This document shows positions 1 to 10,734 of a stretch of 64,000 nucleotides of DNA, piece after piece (position 1 is the stretch's first letter; every line of letters begins with the position of its first letter). The DNA lies in assembly GCF_041146795.1 (NCBI RefSeq), contig NC_135170.1, positions 24,980,033 to 25,044,032 of the forward strand, written 5' to 3'. The position numbers and the translations under genes were made by a program. Below the pieces are notes generated by a model. That model did no database searches. It was not told the origin of the DNA and saw only the letters and a list, made by a program, of their open reading frames with translations. This stretch comes from Maylandia zebra. Lineage: Eukaryota > Chordata > Actinopteri > Cichliformes > Cichlidae.

Positions 1-2400
1 CTGTTTAGATGTCAAACATGACTCAGAAGTAAATTCTCAACCAGATGACCCATTATGTGTCCTCTAAAATCATCTGAACTCAGTGGAAGCAGGGAGTGTA
101 AAAAGAGGCCACTTACCACCCCTGTGCAGTAATAACTACACAAGCCAAAGTTTCAAGCATTGGCTGTGCTCAGAATGCATCAGTCAACATGCGTCAAGGT
201 CGACACGTGCTGGGTAGACCTTAATTTATTGCAAGTGTGTAAGATGATTGACACTCGAAAATGAGATGTTAGCAGACAGCACAAATAATTGTGATGCCTT
301 CATGACTATGAATGGCCACCAGCATTTTGACAAGACAATCGTAGCCAAAAGCATGTCTACAAATCAAAATTCCTTTGGTGCCAAGACGCATTCTTGTTGT
401 ATTGCTGGGATTATGGCACCCAGCTGAATCAATATTCAGTTTGTATGTAATTTTGCTAAAACAATGTCTGACTCATTCTCTGTTCCTCTCAGCAGTAAAA
501 CCGCTCTGTGGTAGGAGTTTTTGTGCTAGCATGGCTTTTGGTAAACCAGTTTAGAGGATGTCCTGGCTGCAGACTTCCAGTGTCCATTCGCAAGACAGAT
601 CTTGAGATACAAGATATTTGCCCACACCAGCAACAGTAAGACCAAATTATGATTGGTGCTTTCAGAGATACAACCATGACTGATTATTGATCTCTATTTT
701 TTTAAATTATTGAGATCAATTTTAAGAAGAACATAAATCCAGTTGTTGTACCCAAACAAGTACAAGGCTGAAGACAATAGTATCAATACTGTAGGCAATT
801 GATACTGAAGATAGCCAAAGGGACTCAAGAATGTTCAATATGCTGTAAATGTTTCTTCCCCAGCTACTGAACATGTACAATAAACATGACAACATTGCTG
901 TTTAAAATTATGGAACACAATATCCTGTATGCTCAGAATCGGTTTTTCAATCTGTTTTTGCACGAAAGACATTGTTATCTGCAGACAAGCTCTGCTGCCT
1001 GGTCAAAACCCACAGTGTCAAAATAGGCCCAGCAAGGGTCAGAGACAAAACATGGAGACAAGTTTGCTCACACTGACAATGGTAAGGCTCAGTCATACTC
1101 ACTGGTGCTTCAAGAGAGACCATAAGAAAGTCAAAATCTACCTTTGCTCATTACCATTATATGTTAACAAACCGCAAACCAAGAGAGAACCAGTTTCTGT
1201 ACCCAAAGCACAAGGTTGAATGCAGTGATGCTGCACTGTAATAGAGGTAAAAACAGCCAGGACGGTGTGCTCAGAATGTGTTCCGGGCACACATTAATGT
1301 AATGCTCTCATTACAACATCCTGGTAGCCATCATACTGCAGCAAAGTAAGCCCTCACTGCTGGTATATTATAGCCATCAAGAGACAAGAAGCACCTGAGT
1401 CACTTGGAGCAGATATTCCACATAAAGGACAGGAGTGGCTTTTCTATCAGTGCTGAAACCTTTGATGGTTTCAAACACAAGAGTTAGGGATGACATACTC
1501 GTGTGGTCTAATGCTCTTTCTGATACTGGAATTACAAAGATATGAATATGTTATGTCGGTATGCTACCCAACAGTGTTTAATTAGAACTCGCTAAAGATA
1601 AATAAACATGTTGGCTTCCTCAAATTGCTCTGCTTATCTCACAGCACAACTTTTAACCCTTTCACACACAGTGGTCAGCCAGTTGTCCACATGTAAAAAA
1701 AAAAAAAAAAAAAAACTCTTTGAAAAGTATGTTTAAAAAAATGAAGTTCAAAAATCTTTTTCTCATGCCTTAAGATGAATAAAAATACTTAAGAATCAGA
1801 ATCAGCATACTTTATTAATCCCTAAGGAAATTATTAGGATTAAATTAGTGGAGTGTGAGGTGAACTAAACCATTTTGCCTAACTTTGAATGAGTGATAAA
1901 AGAAAGGCTCCAGTATTTAATTATTTATTTTAATCAAAGTACAGTCACACAATTGATTTATTCGGGCAACTTATTTGGATCTCAATTATTTAGAAATAAA
2001 AATGGCAAACAGATACAAACTCTTCATTCCAGGTTTCCAAGGGCTCCTCCAACTGCTTGGATCTTGGGTAGTTACAATTACTGGCCTCCATTAGGTTCTG
2101 TACTGTAATACTTTCCAATCTTGTAAATGAGTTTCAGCTGCTATCTTGTACACAAAGGATTATCACAACAGCCCATTCCAGATGTTTTATTTGGCAGATT
2201 TTTATACTACATCCCCTTCCAGATGTAAGCCCAAAGGTTCTCACAGAATCAAATTGGCAATGTGTAAACCACTACACTACAAGGCCATTTGTTAATACAT
2301 TAAGAAACAAATTACTGTCAGCAATTGTAGATCTTACTGAGGAAGCCTGTAGGCTATAATACAAACGTATAGACACAAAATATCCTGGTGTGTTGGAAAC
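1..2400. other. Intergenic sequence without a recognisable gene
   Basis: No reading frame here resembles a known protein, and none is bounded by convincing splice sites. The longest frame (929-1219, plus) is low in complexity and matches nothing I know. Visible landmarks are a run of about 21 A at 1697-1716 and a short repeat tail at 1791-1835. The phrase tgctcagaat recurs near 167, 929 and 1267 in loosely similar surroundings, which hints at very old, decayed repeat copies. Confidence 0.5.
1791..1835 (+). repeat. Tail of a common teleost interspersed repeat
   Basis: The string aatcagcatactttattaa followed by tccctaaggaaatta matches the end of a dispersed element that is very frequent in teleosts (cagaat...actttattgatccc...gggaaatt). 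A second member with the same actttattgatcccc core occurs near 41850. Only the end is seen here, so the class (LINE or SINE tail) cannot be fixed from sequence alone. Confidence 0.5.
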
Positions 2401-2491
2401 TTGTCAGGAGCACAAATACTGAAGAATCAGCAGCTGCAGCTTGTTGTGGACGTTTCTGTTTTGTCTGCACGACCTCTGGCAGGATATTTCA

Positions 2492-2958
2492 TTAATGCAT
2501 CTACAAAGAACCAGAAACAACTTAAGAAAACTTACAATTTCACATTTAATAAACATCATAAAAGGCTCTGTTATTTTATTAACTTCCAGAATGAAATTTC
2601 TAAACAAACCCCCCTGCTTCATGTTTGAGACAAACAGCCACACTATTTAAGTTACATCAATTTTTTTTGTTCTTAAAAATACAGAGCACAATAAATGTAG
2701 TGATTAAATAAATACAAAAATGAATGAATAAAAGAGCCTTACCATTATCAAAATCTGCGCTAACCTCTCTGGGGCCTCGATATCTGGAAGTCGGAAACAG
2801 CCAAAATATCCATCAAACGAAAGACAAATGGTTGATAGCAAAATAGTCAAAATCTCCAGTAGCATCAAGAGAAAGTCTAGCCCAGTAAACTGAGAGTCAC
2901 TGTGGATTTGGCTGGGCTGTGGTTCAAGCTGATCTATATCAGCAGCCTCATCAGCCAT
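2492..2958 (-). CDS. RING-less relative of the neighbouring membrane RING genes (two exons, 74 aa)
   Basis: I do not recognise a named gene. Proposed exons run 2958-2743 and 2500-2492. The first frame starts MADEAADIDQLEPQ and has an acidic, polar N-terminus and a hydrophobic membrane segment at about residues 27-47. The donor (gataatg|gtaagg) and the acceptor (tttgtag|atgcat) match the junction of the RING gene at 6.0-6.7 kb almost base for base. After splicing the frame adds Met-His and stops. The upstream region also matches the promoters of the two RING genes, yet no cysteine/histidine RING is present. It may be a paralogue that lost the RING domain, or a decayed copy. The exon structure is inferred and expression is unknown. 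The homologous 3' exon would continue past the stop to about 2400. Confidence 0.4.
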
Positions 2959-3061
2959 TGTTCTCGTTTGTTGTGCTTCTGCTGAAGATGTATGGCCAAG
3001 AACTAGTTTTGGGTTGCTGCTGCTACAGTGAAGTGCTCCCCGAATTCTTTCCTTAGCAAGA

Positions 3062-3420
3062 TCTCTCTGCCCTTTTAGTCTGTGTGTGCAGGACCAAGGG
3101 TCTCTATCAAGTTTCAGTACGGGGTACCACTGTGGGTGGGAGTTATTCAGTATACCCCTAACTGTCTTAACCCGGTGTCCCTCAAAAAATCAAAACAACT
3201 ATGTAATACTAAACAACACAGTGTTTTCCTTTTAAAACACTTGTGCTAATCAAACATATAAAACACTTGATATATGTAAGACGTTATCCCTCCTCACAGA
3301 CTTCAAATTAGTTTAGTCCGCTGCCTACCAACCCCCAAACCTTACACAATGGTGTGAGTGTTGTTGAGTAGGTATCTCTGGTAGTATTTGGTTAGAGGGC
3401 TGACCTTTTATCTTAGGTTA
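3062..3420 (-). promoter_or_regulatory. Shared promoter block, copy 1
   Basis: Read on the minus strand, this region has a block near 3350-3395 (ctaccagagatacc, then caacaacactca), a GGTACCCC-type block near 3118-3130, and a TATA-like ctaaaagggcagag at 3066-3079. The same blocks in the same order precede the RING genes at 6.7-7.1 kb and 10.7-11.1 kb. The conserved order is seen directly. Promoter function is inferred from the TATA-like string and its position about 110 bp before the ATG. Confidence 0.45.
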
Positions 3421-3545
3421 TCTTAGTTCTATTAAAATAAAGCACATTTAAAATTGTAACCAACCTGGTTGACTTTTTAAAATGTTAATTAAAATCCCAA
3501 TTAAAGCCATAACTCACTCTGACTTTCAAGTGCTTTTAGTTTATT

Positions 3546-3705
3546 ACAATTGTTATTTTTATGATTAAAAAAATAAATCTTTGCTTATAACCTTAGAGCT
3601 TTACAATCCAAAGATGTTCTCTTCCTAATACTGTTATAAATATATATTATACTGTTTTTAGTGAATGTCTTTGGAGATTCTCAGCCATTCAAGTTACTTA
3701 AATTC
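3546..3705. repeat. Left copy of a 159-bp direct repeat flanking an L1 fragment
   Basis: This stretch (acaattgttatttttatg ... aagttacttaaattc) recurs 651 bp downstream at 4197-4356 with a single mismatch that I could find (gtgaatg against gtggatg near 3661/4312). The two copies exactly bracket a 5'-truncated LINE, so they behave like a target-site duplication of exceptional length. Confidence 0.85.
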
Positions 3706-4196
3706 GGTAGTATACAAGCCTCTAAAAATCACTCTACGCTGTACATTAAGCATAAATGGGAGAGGGAATCAGGCCCTTGAGATAAACAAAATAATTGGGA
3801 TTACAATAGACTATTCATTTGATACGTTGTATCTTGGCAAACTGCCTACGGCACTCCCACATAAAGATATTTATTTATTGAAAATACTTTTGGCTGGCTG
3901 CAGAAAGGCCATAACCCGTAGGTGGCTAAAGGCAGACCCTCCAACTCGGGCCCAATGGCGTGGGATAGTGGAAGAAATTTTTGGAATGGAAAGGCTTACC
4001 TTTGTCCTTAGACTCGAGCTCGAGAAATTTAAGAAGCTCTGGGAAAAATGGGTTGTGTACTCCCCTTTGCACTGAATAAATGAATATTACCATGATGTAA
4101 GTAGATGCTATTACTGGAACTGTGAATGTCTCCCATGCTGACCTTAAGTTTTGTATTCCCATACTGTAAAATGATAAATAAAAAGTTATAAAAAAA
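3706..4196 (+). mobile_element. 5'-truncated L1-type LINE, end of ORF2
   Basis: The plus-strand frame ending at 4075 resembles the extreme C-terminus of fish L1 ORF2 proteins: residues reading KAITRRWLKADPPT, then RGIVEEIFGMERLTF, then LEKFKKLWEKWV are typical of that tail. A short 3' UTR and an A-rich end (aaaaagttataaaaaaa) follow. Only about 490 bp remain, so the endonuclease and reverse-transcriptase core are absent and the fragment cannot move by itself. It lies between two near-identical 159-bp repeats. The class assignment is from memory of L1 tails. The ATG at 3665 lies in the flanking duplication and is not the element's own start. Confidence 0.75.
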
Positions 4197-4356
4197 ACAA
4201 TTGTTATTTTTATGATTAAAAAAATAAATCTTTGCTTATAACCTTAGAGCTTTACAATCCAAAGATGTTCTCTTCCTAATACTGTTATAAATATATATTA
4301 TACTGTTTTTAGTGGATGTCTTTGGAGATTCTCAGCCATTCAAGTTACTTAAATTC
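4197..4356. repeat. Right copy of the 159-bp direct repeat
   Basis: It matches 3546-3705 over its whole length with one visible substitution. It begins straight after the A-rich end of the L1 fragment and ends where the sequence passes into a separate dispersed repeat at 4357. Confidence 0.85.
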
Positions 4357-4500
4357 ATGCAAGTTTTCCAAGATAATTTCCAGCATTGCATTCACTGCTA
4401 GTGAAACTTTCACATTCCTACATTCCACCCCACCCCCAAGCCCAAGGGTGGAGGCAGGAGCCCCTTGTAAAACATGACCTGTTGTTAGGTCATTTTATCT
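4357..4500 (+). repeat. Dispersed repeat family R, copy 1
   Basis: It contains cattgcattcactgctagtg, a C-rich stretch, gggtggaggcaggagcccc and tgtaaaacatgacctgttg. An inverted copy lies at 8240-8400, and looser relatives lie at 7960-8110, 18350-18430, 18530-18740 and 18960-19165. The family is not one I can name. Confidence 0.6.
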
Positions 4501-5306
4501 TTAGTTATTCATGTGTGATAGTTCATCCTGCCATGTGCCATTGTCAGGTCATCAAATTTGCAAATTTGATTTCATTTAGTGTAAATTTTCTCATGTAAAT
4601 ATACTTTTGCATATAAGGCATGTGGCTTTTTATATAGTCTAAAAAATAATTGTTACATTTTTCTGAAAAAAAACCCCCCAAACAAACGCAAAAAAACATA
4701 AAAAGGCTGGCTTGAGATGAAAATGTTTATATTTAAAACCTAAATGATCAAATACATGCTTGTAGGACATTTCAACAAGTACAGCCATGTGGCTTTAAAA
4801 TGGCTCAAAGAAAAAACAGCCAAAAAAACCCAAAACAACAAAACAACACAATGGGAAGATTTAACAAATACATCATGGGCATGATGTGTGATGTCTGTGG
4901 AAGTTTACCCATAGACTTATACGAGTGAGTTGTTTCTGTAGGCACATGAGTTTTGTTGTTTACTACTGGAAATATTTGATCACACTTCATTTTTCTAGGT
5001 GCAGAACTATGTGCATCCAATTCAGTATTATTCTTATAGCAGCAAATCATGTTGTCTCAAAGCCATCCATAATCTATCCCAACAGGAGTTAGACATCACA
5101 GGTGGCTGTGGCTTAGATGGTTTTGAGGTGTGATGTTTGCTGTGATGACTGAAGTTTTAACCACTGCCATGAAGAATAGTGGAGATGTTAAAAATAAATA
5201 AAAATTCTTATAAAACTCTTAAATCTGTGATTATTAGACACTACAATTAATCCAACTAGTTAATCAGATTAAGACTGGAGGGTACCAAACTGAAAATGAT
5301 TGACTA

Positions 5307-5309
<3 letters not shown>
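4501..5309. other. Intergenic, no feature recognised
   Basis: AT-rich sequence with short homopolymers and no frame that resembles a protein. Confidence 0.5.
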
Positions 5310-5391
<82 letters not shown>

Positions 5392-5393
5392 TG
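5310..5393 (+). repeat. (GT)n microsatellite
   Basis: A GT run of about 84 bp with one interruption (gcgtg near 5366). Poly-His/Thr frames across it are artefacts of the dinucleotide. Confidence 0.98.
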
Positions 5394-5769
5394 TGTATAG
5401 ATACACACACAGCTTTGATTAGAGTGTGTGTGTGTAATTTCTTCTTTGCATAAGCCATTTATGCAAAGAGTTATTGTTTGTATTTATTACAACACACAAA
5501 ACCAGAGTTCTAAAATCTTTAATCTTGACCAACTGTAGAAAAGGTGTGGGCCTCTTGAATCAACTATAAACAAGCAATATATAAAAATACAAAGTGCAGC
5601 AATAGGTATTTATAAAGTGACTCTGACGTTTTCAAACATAATTTGTTGGCCACAGCGATTCATAAAACAATGAAAAAAGCATTCTAAACATTTTTTTTCA
5701 TTTTTCCAGTCATTACTGGAAAAAGTCAAACTATAAAATATTAAATATTAAACATAATAATAAATAATC

Positions 5770-5845
5770 GTCGGTTTTCCTGATAGCAGCTCATTGTGGG
5801 GCTTCCCATTCACAGGTCCTCTGGAAGGAGACTGGATTGATGCAT
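5770..5845 (-). other. Probable 3' untranslated exon of the 6.1-kb RING gene
   Basis: On the minus strand a pyrimidine tract and tctgcag acceptor precede atgcatcaatccagtc at 5845. The RING-less relative has a homologous acceptor and exon start (atgcattaatgaaa) at 2500. The donor of the RING gene is at 6030, after its stop codon, so this exon would be wholly untranslated. Its far end was not determined, because no canonical AATAAA was found close by. Confidence 0.45.
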
Positions 5846-6090
5846 CTGCAGACAGAAACAATGTTATAACAAAATGTCTGAGGGACGAGAACAAGCTACA
5901 AGTTAAAGTCAGCACGAGCTGACTCAGCTCATTAACTCTCTCCTTTCAACTGTGTACACCCAACAAGTCAAACGCAACAGGGAAAAGAAGAAAAAAAACT
6001 ACAGAACATAGTAAATAATAAAGTCTTACCGTTATCACAAAGTGAGGCAATGTGTCAGTCCTGAGAATGGATGTTGGAGTCTGCACATCC

Positions 6091-6669
6091 TCATAGGTGA
6101 CTCACCAGAAGCCACACCAGAAGCCACATCAGTGCGATCAAACAAATCACCACTACCAGGCAAATGCAGACGGATTTGGTGACCTGACAATCAGGAGGTT
6201 CAGCAGGAATTCCGACAGCAGTATCGCTGCATGTCGTTGGTCTCACGTGGTCGCTGATTATGAAAACCTCAGACCCATTCCTGTAGATGACCGTTTGGTT
6301 GCTGCTTCGGCGAGAAAGTGTCCTCAAATGACGCATCATCCAGTTTCCTCCACGCAACACACCGTCTATGGAGGCCCTCGCCGCAATCACAAGATACCCC
6401 ATCGGGAGAGGAAGAGCCACCCCCTGTGTGGTGTCCACATCTGCAGCCAGGGTATCGTCAGCTGGGTTCTCTTTGTTAAGATAAGTGGCTTGACGGCAGA
6501 GAGGACAAATGATAGATCCTCGACTCCGGGCGACTACCATTATTTTGCTCAGGCAGTCCTGGCAAAAGACGTGCCTGCAGCTCAGAGTGCGTTTTGCAAG
6601 CAGAACATTTTCAAAGCATACAGGACACTCCTGTGGGGCCTCGTGTCTATTTTCTGCTGCCAGTGCCAT
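6091..6669 (-). CDS. Membrane-anchored RING-HC protein, probable E3 ubiquitin ligase (192 aa)
   Basis: An uninterrupted 192-residue frame. The N-terminus carries a complete C3HC4 RING: Cys15, Cys18, Cys31, His33, Cys36, Cys39, Cys55 and Cys58, including CPVCFEN, CRHVFCQDC and CPLCRQ. A polar middle region follows, and then one strongly hydrophobic segment (about residues 167-190) ends the protein, so it is likely tail-anchored with the RING in the cytosol. This layout is that of the small RNF152/RNF183/RNF186 type ligases, but I cannot assign an orthologue. A splice donor (gataacg|gtaaga, 6030) lies 61 nt beyond the stop, giving a 3' UTR intron. A TATA-like tttaaaa sits at 6754-6748. An inverted paralogue lies at 11132-11839. 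The domain call is firm; the substrate and pathway are unknown. Confidence 0.85.
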   Translation of the reverse strand: MALAAENRHEAPQECPVCFENVLLAKRTLSCRHVFCQDCLSKIMVVARSRGSIICPLCRQATYLNKENPADDTLAADVDTTQGVALPLPMGYLVIAARASIDGVLRGGNWMMRHLRTLSRRSSNQTVIYRNGSEVFIISDHVRPTTCSDTAVGIPAEPPDCQVTKSVCICLVVVICLIALMWLLVWLLVSHL

Positions 6670-6739
6670 TATTCCGTCGTAAAATCAGCTGATTACTGGT
6701 ACAGTAGTGTTCTCCAACTTCTGTTCACAACACGGAACT

Positions 6740-7075
6740 TTCTGCCCTTTTAAAGTGTGTGGTGGAGCAGGGGCCTGTACAAAGTTGTGGCACGGGGTGG
6801 CACTACCCACACATAACCCCCCCAAAAAATCGGATGCCTCGCACAGGTGTCCAAATAAAATGGAATAAAATCATAAAATATTTAATAGCATAATGTTTTG
6901 CATTTACAACATTTATGCTGATAAAAAATATATTTAAAAAATATAATTTTTAAAAGAAGCTAGCCCCCTGATATTCCTGAAAATGGTTCAGTCCAACCCC
7001 CACCTCTAAACACAATGGTATGAGTCTCAATGACCAGTATCTGATATTGTCCTCTAAAGGGGCTAGCCTAGCTAG
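6740..7075 (-). promoter_or_regulatory. Shared promoter block, copy 2 (RING gene)
   Basis: Minus-strand order: a distal block at about 6965-7035 (gtttagaggtgggggttgga, ctgaaccattttca), then gtgccaccccgtgcc and tttgtacaggcccctgctcc (6755-6815), then TATA-like tttaaaagggcagaaag at 6754-6738. The plus-strand paralogue at 10.8-11.06 kb repeats all of these with few changes. The start of transcription is probably near 6720, inferred from the spacing. Confidence 0.55.
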
Positions 7076-7800
7076 ATTATTTAACGCCAGCATGTGCAAA
7101 TCACACGACCAATTTAAGATTCAGTTAAACTTGTATTTAAAGTGCAGACACCAAACTATATAACAGTTTATAATTGTGTTGATAGGCCACATAAAACCAA
7201 TCTAATCTAAATAAAATCTAATTAATCCAATGTAATTTAAAAGCATAGGCGATGCATTTTTCTGAATACTATCGTCACATTTAGTGAAATAACTGTAAAA
7301 ACTGCACTTTCTAAGGACAGCGTTCACAAGAACTCTGTTTTTACGACAAACTCTTTTTTGAAATAGCACAAATAATTTGTGTGGCAACTTATTGTGACAC
7401 CTAATTGTTCTGTAATTTTATTTTAAGTTTAGTGGTTTGAAATTGTTGTACAAAAAAACTTTTTTTTAAAAAAGAAATATAAATTTAAAAAAAAATGTAA
7501 ATTTATATTTCAAGTTATGAAAATGATTCGTTAAACATGTTTGTGGTTTTTAAAGTCAAATTAGTCAAGGTAAATAGTTTTTAAAGGAGAAATACAAAGG
7601 TAAAATCAAAAGTAGTGAAAAACAGCCAATTAAAACCTGGACCCCAGAGGGTTAAACAAGTAATGTGTCAGATAATATTGTTTATCTTTATCACTGAATA
7701 GAAAATCGTCATTCATTCCGTTATTCTTGTACAGCGTCAGCTTCTGAGCCCAAACATGGCCTCTTATTACAACTGTTGAATTGTTATTTTTGGATTACTC
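7076..7800. other. Intergenic, no feature recognised
   Basis: AT-rich sequence without credible coding frames. It separates the RING promoter from an inverted-repeat element. Confidence 0.5.
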
Positions 7801-7959
7801 AGTCGTGCTGGTCAATGTATACCTTAGTGCTGGAACTGGAGTTTCAGGTTTTACCTGACTGGTGAGGCACTTTAATGATCACAGTGTCAGGGTGTCGGGA
7901 GTCTTTGACCCACCCAGCATTGATTTAAAGCATACTGGAAACCTACATCATATTCTTTC

Positions 7960-8110
7960 ACCAGCCCTGATACCCAGGCCCACAGCCTGCAGGTGATGAG
8001 GTAATCCCTCAGGTGTGGAGGGGGAAAGCTGACTTGTAAAACAGGTCCTTTTATTATGTTCTTTTCCTCTTTCCTCCCTGTTTCTGTTGTTCGTTTCATT
8101 CAGACAACTG
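7960..8110 (+). repeat. Dispersed repeat family R, diverged copy
   Basis: It shares the ggaaagctgacttgtaaaac / aggtcctttt core and a following pyrimidine-rich stretch with the copy at 18960-19165. Confidence 0.45.
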
Positions 8111-8239
8111 CATACCAGCATGAGGTCGTCCAAAAAAAGGTGGTGTGAGTATTTCTTGTCTAAAGAAGAAATCAGAGACAATTTGCTTAAATTTTCCTTA
8201 AGTGGCTGAGTGTTCTTATTTTACAAGAGTGTAAATGTG

Positions 8240-8400
8240 TAATAGTTTAAGTTCTAGGGGACACAAGGAGTAGATGATTGACTTAAACAAACAGCACCTG
8301 TTTAAGGAGGGGTTCTGGCCTCCACCCTGGGGCTTGGGGTGGGGTGTAATGACAAAATGCGAAAAGTTCACTAGAAGTGAATGCAATGTTAAAACTTGCA
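8240..8400 (-). repeat. Dispersed repeat family R, inverted copy
   Basis: The reverse complement carries cattgcattcacttctagtg, accccaccccaagcccca and gggtggaggcc, a close match to 4357-4500 in opposite orientation. Confidence 0.6.
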
Positions 8401-9089
8401 AAAATGTGTATGACGACAGCTGAACAGTGTCAAAGTATCTTTAATATTCGTGGGTTCCTGTGGATTATCACTCTGAAGTCTAACCCGACCATAAAAATAG
8501 GACTTACTCAGATTTAGAGTAGAGGGAATCACAGAACTGAAAAACAGTAATAGCTAGTAAGAGTTTTTCCAGACTGTGTATGAAACTGAGTGTAAAATCT
8601 TTGCATAATTCTCCTGTACTCACAAACCAAACTGCACCTAACTGACGGACAATGCCGCCATTAGCTTCATAATGAAAAACATTTGTGAATCACAAAGTAC
8701 ATTTAGGTAAAAACAACAAAAAAATAAACATTGCCTCGAAAAGACAATAAAAACTCAGGTATTTTAGGACAAAATGTCTCAATTGAAATAAAGAAAACAA
8801 CAGCAAAAAATCTATACGAAAAGTGGGACAATCATTTCTAGTTAGTGCATTTCTCACACCTCCACCAAGATGTTTGAGTATCCAGATAGACCTGCTGTAG
8901 GTTAGCAAAACAATCCATGTCAATGCTGGGTGGGTCTAAGACTCACAGATGACCATCTCTTGGATCTGTGCCTCACTATTCACGTAAAACCTGAAACTTA
9001 AGCAAGTAAGTCCAGTTCCAGCACTAATGTGTGTGCTGACCTGCATTATTTGAGAAAGTTAACATAAGATTACAGCAGTAGAAGGGGAC

Positions 9090-9265
9090 ATTTCTTGGGG
9101 GGAAATGGTCTTGCTGTCGCACAGCAAGAAAGTCCTTGGCTGGAATCCACCACCATGGCTGCATTGTGTGGAGTTTGCATGTACCAGGTTCATTCTGGAT
9201 ACTCTGGCTTCCTCCCACAGTCCATAGACAAGCAGTTGGGAAGGATTAATGTGATTCTATGTGAT
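9090..9265 (+). repeat. Decayed teleost interspersed repeat
   Basis: The order gcacagcaagaaagtcctt, gtggagtttgcatgt, actctggcttcctcccacag, tccatagacaagcagttggg and ttaatgtgattct follows a repeat that is extremely common in fish genomes (...gtttgcatgttctccc...). I recognise it from memory. The frame at 9095-9307 is only this repeat read as protein. Confidence 0.65.
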
Positions 9266-9789
9266 GTGATTCTGTCTGTCCAGCCGGTCCAGCTAGGCTT
9301 TTCCTAGTTAAAAAATCAAGACAAACAAAAAGAGTTTGGAATCAAAGGTTAAATGAAGACGGCTAACAGACTACAAGAAAAAAAGAAAAACAACTCCATG
9401 TGGAGGACAAAAACCATGGAGCCTAATGTCCCAGCCCAACATGAGAAACTTAATGAAACTCAATGAAAAGAAACAAATACCCTGATACCCTGCATCTATG
9501 AGATGACACAAACAAATGATACTGTGATGACATCAAGCAATAATATAAGTAATTTAAAACCCAGTTTGATGTAATTCTAAGCATTTTGTGACTTATGGTG
9601 CTTTGGAAAACCATAAATAATGACCGAAAGGCAATGATAATTATAACTATTATTGTTATTAATAGCACTAGTAGTTGCTGAATTTATTTTAAAGACTACT
9701 GTTTAAAGTCCTAGGCAGCCAGTCTGTCATTTGTTCAAATCCATATTCAGAGGGACTGCTATATTTGCATGTGACAAATAAAGGATTGA

Positions 9790-10702
9790 TTGATTGAAAG
9801 CCGGTTGGAGCGGACACGCTCCATTTTGCGTAACTATTTTTAAATCCCGGTAGCACTGCAACCACGTAAGCTAGCGCAATAATTTTTTTTGCATATGAAA
9901 CCGGAGGAGTTGTACTTACATCTTATGCCATCAGCTTGTCCTAGGTCACGGTTTCTTTCCACATATAGCTTTGCAAAAACTGCATAAAAAGCACTTGCAG
10001 CAACAAAAACATAATATTCCAGAAACACGCTTTGCCGATCCGATCAGCTGTTTGTAACACTTCCTACGTCCATCAGCGTGAACTATCACATGACCGCATG
10101 ACCTGCCCGAAACCGGAAGTGACGTCATTTTGCGGAAATGTCGTTTTTTACCATCGTGGCCTTATGAGCCTATACTTGTGTTTTTAAAAGTTATGTTTGA
10201 CTTTATGACTTTCTGTGTTGTTTCTGGGATGCTGAGGACTCATATTGCACTGCTGGAAATATTTTATTTTGATGCATATGCTGTTATTTTGCAAATTTGC
10301 ACTATAATATATTTTTTCGTTTTTCCTGCAGTAAATGAAAATTGGTGTATCTCAAAAATAAAACTATGAAGACACTTAAAATAAATTTCCTTTGGTGGGA
10401 AACTAGTTTGTGCAACTTTTTTGTATTTACAGTTTTGAGGGATAAGCCTCTTAAATTTCTTTAACTAGAAATATATGTTAAAAAATCAAAAACGATTTTC
10501 AATTTTTTTGTAGTTTATTGCACTTTTTTGCAATTTATGTAATTACTATGCACTTAATGCAGACATATTATTAAAATTTGGGCTATAATAGTTGTATTGA
10601 TGTACAGCAACTTGAAATGCTCCAAAAAATGGCTCCACAGCATGTAAAAATATACTATAAGCTCTAGCGGACTTGGTTCTATGGTAGGTCTTAAAGGGTT
10701 AA
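9790..10702. mobile_element. Putative non-autonomous TTAA (piggyBac-like) element
   Basis: The right end reads ctatggtaggtcttaaaggg next to TTAA (10699-10702), a terminus I associate with piggyBac-type non-autonomous elements in percomorphs. The body is AT-rich, with a GC-richer end near 9800-10140. The left terminus was not resolved, so the start is approximate. The small cysteine-rich minus-strand frame at 9946-10128 has no recognised domain. Confidence 0.4.
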
Positions 10703-10734
10703 AATACGAACACATTCAGGTACAAACAACATTG

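Larger units (their letters stand above)
7815..9035. mobile_element. Inverted-repeat element, probably non-autonomous
   Basis: Outer arms at about 7822-7950 and 8886-9029 are imperfect reverse complements. For example ttagtgctggaactgga at 7824-7840 pairs exactly with 9011-9027, and a gacccacccagcattga motif in the left arm matches its complement near 8920-8936. Inside lie two members of repeat family R in opposite orientation. No transposase frame is visible. I infer a fold-back or MITE-like element with nested insertions. Target duplications were not resolved. Confidence 0.5.

Noticed and set aside
1-1400. Loose recurrence of tgctcagaat and gtacccaaa...caagg phrases as a tandem repeat
   Set aside because: Similarity is too weak and unevenly spaced to define units by eye; a self dot-plot would decide.
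5264-5458. His/Thr-rich minus-strand frame
   Set aside because: It is the GT microsatellite read as protein.
6097-6753. A 218-aa plus-strand frame opposite the RING gene
   Set aside because: It is antisense to a clearly conserved RING frame and has no domain; its openness follows from the codon composition of the real gene.
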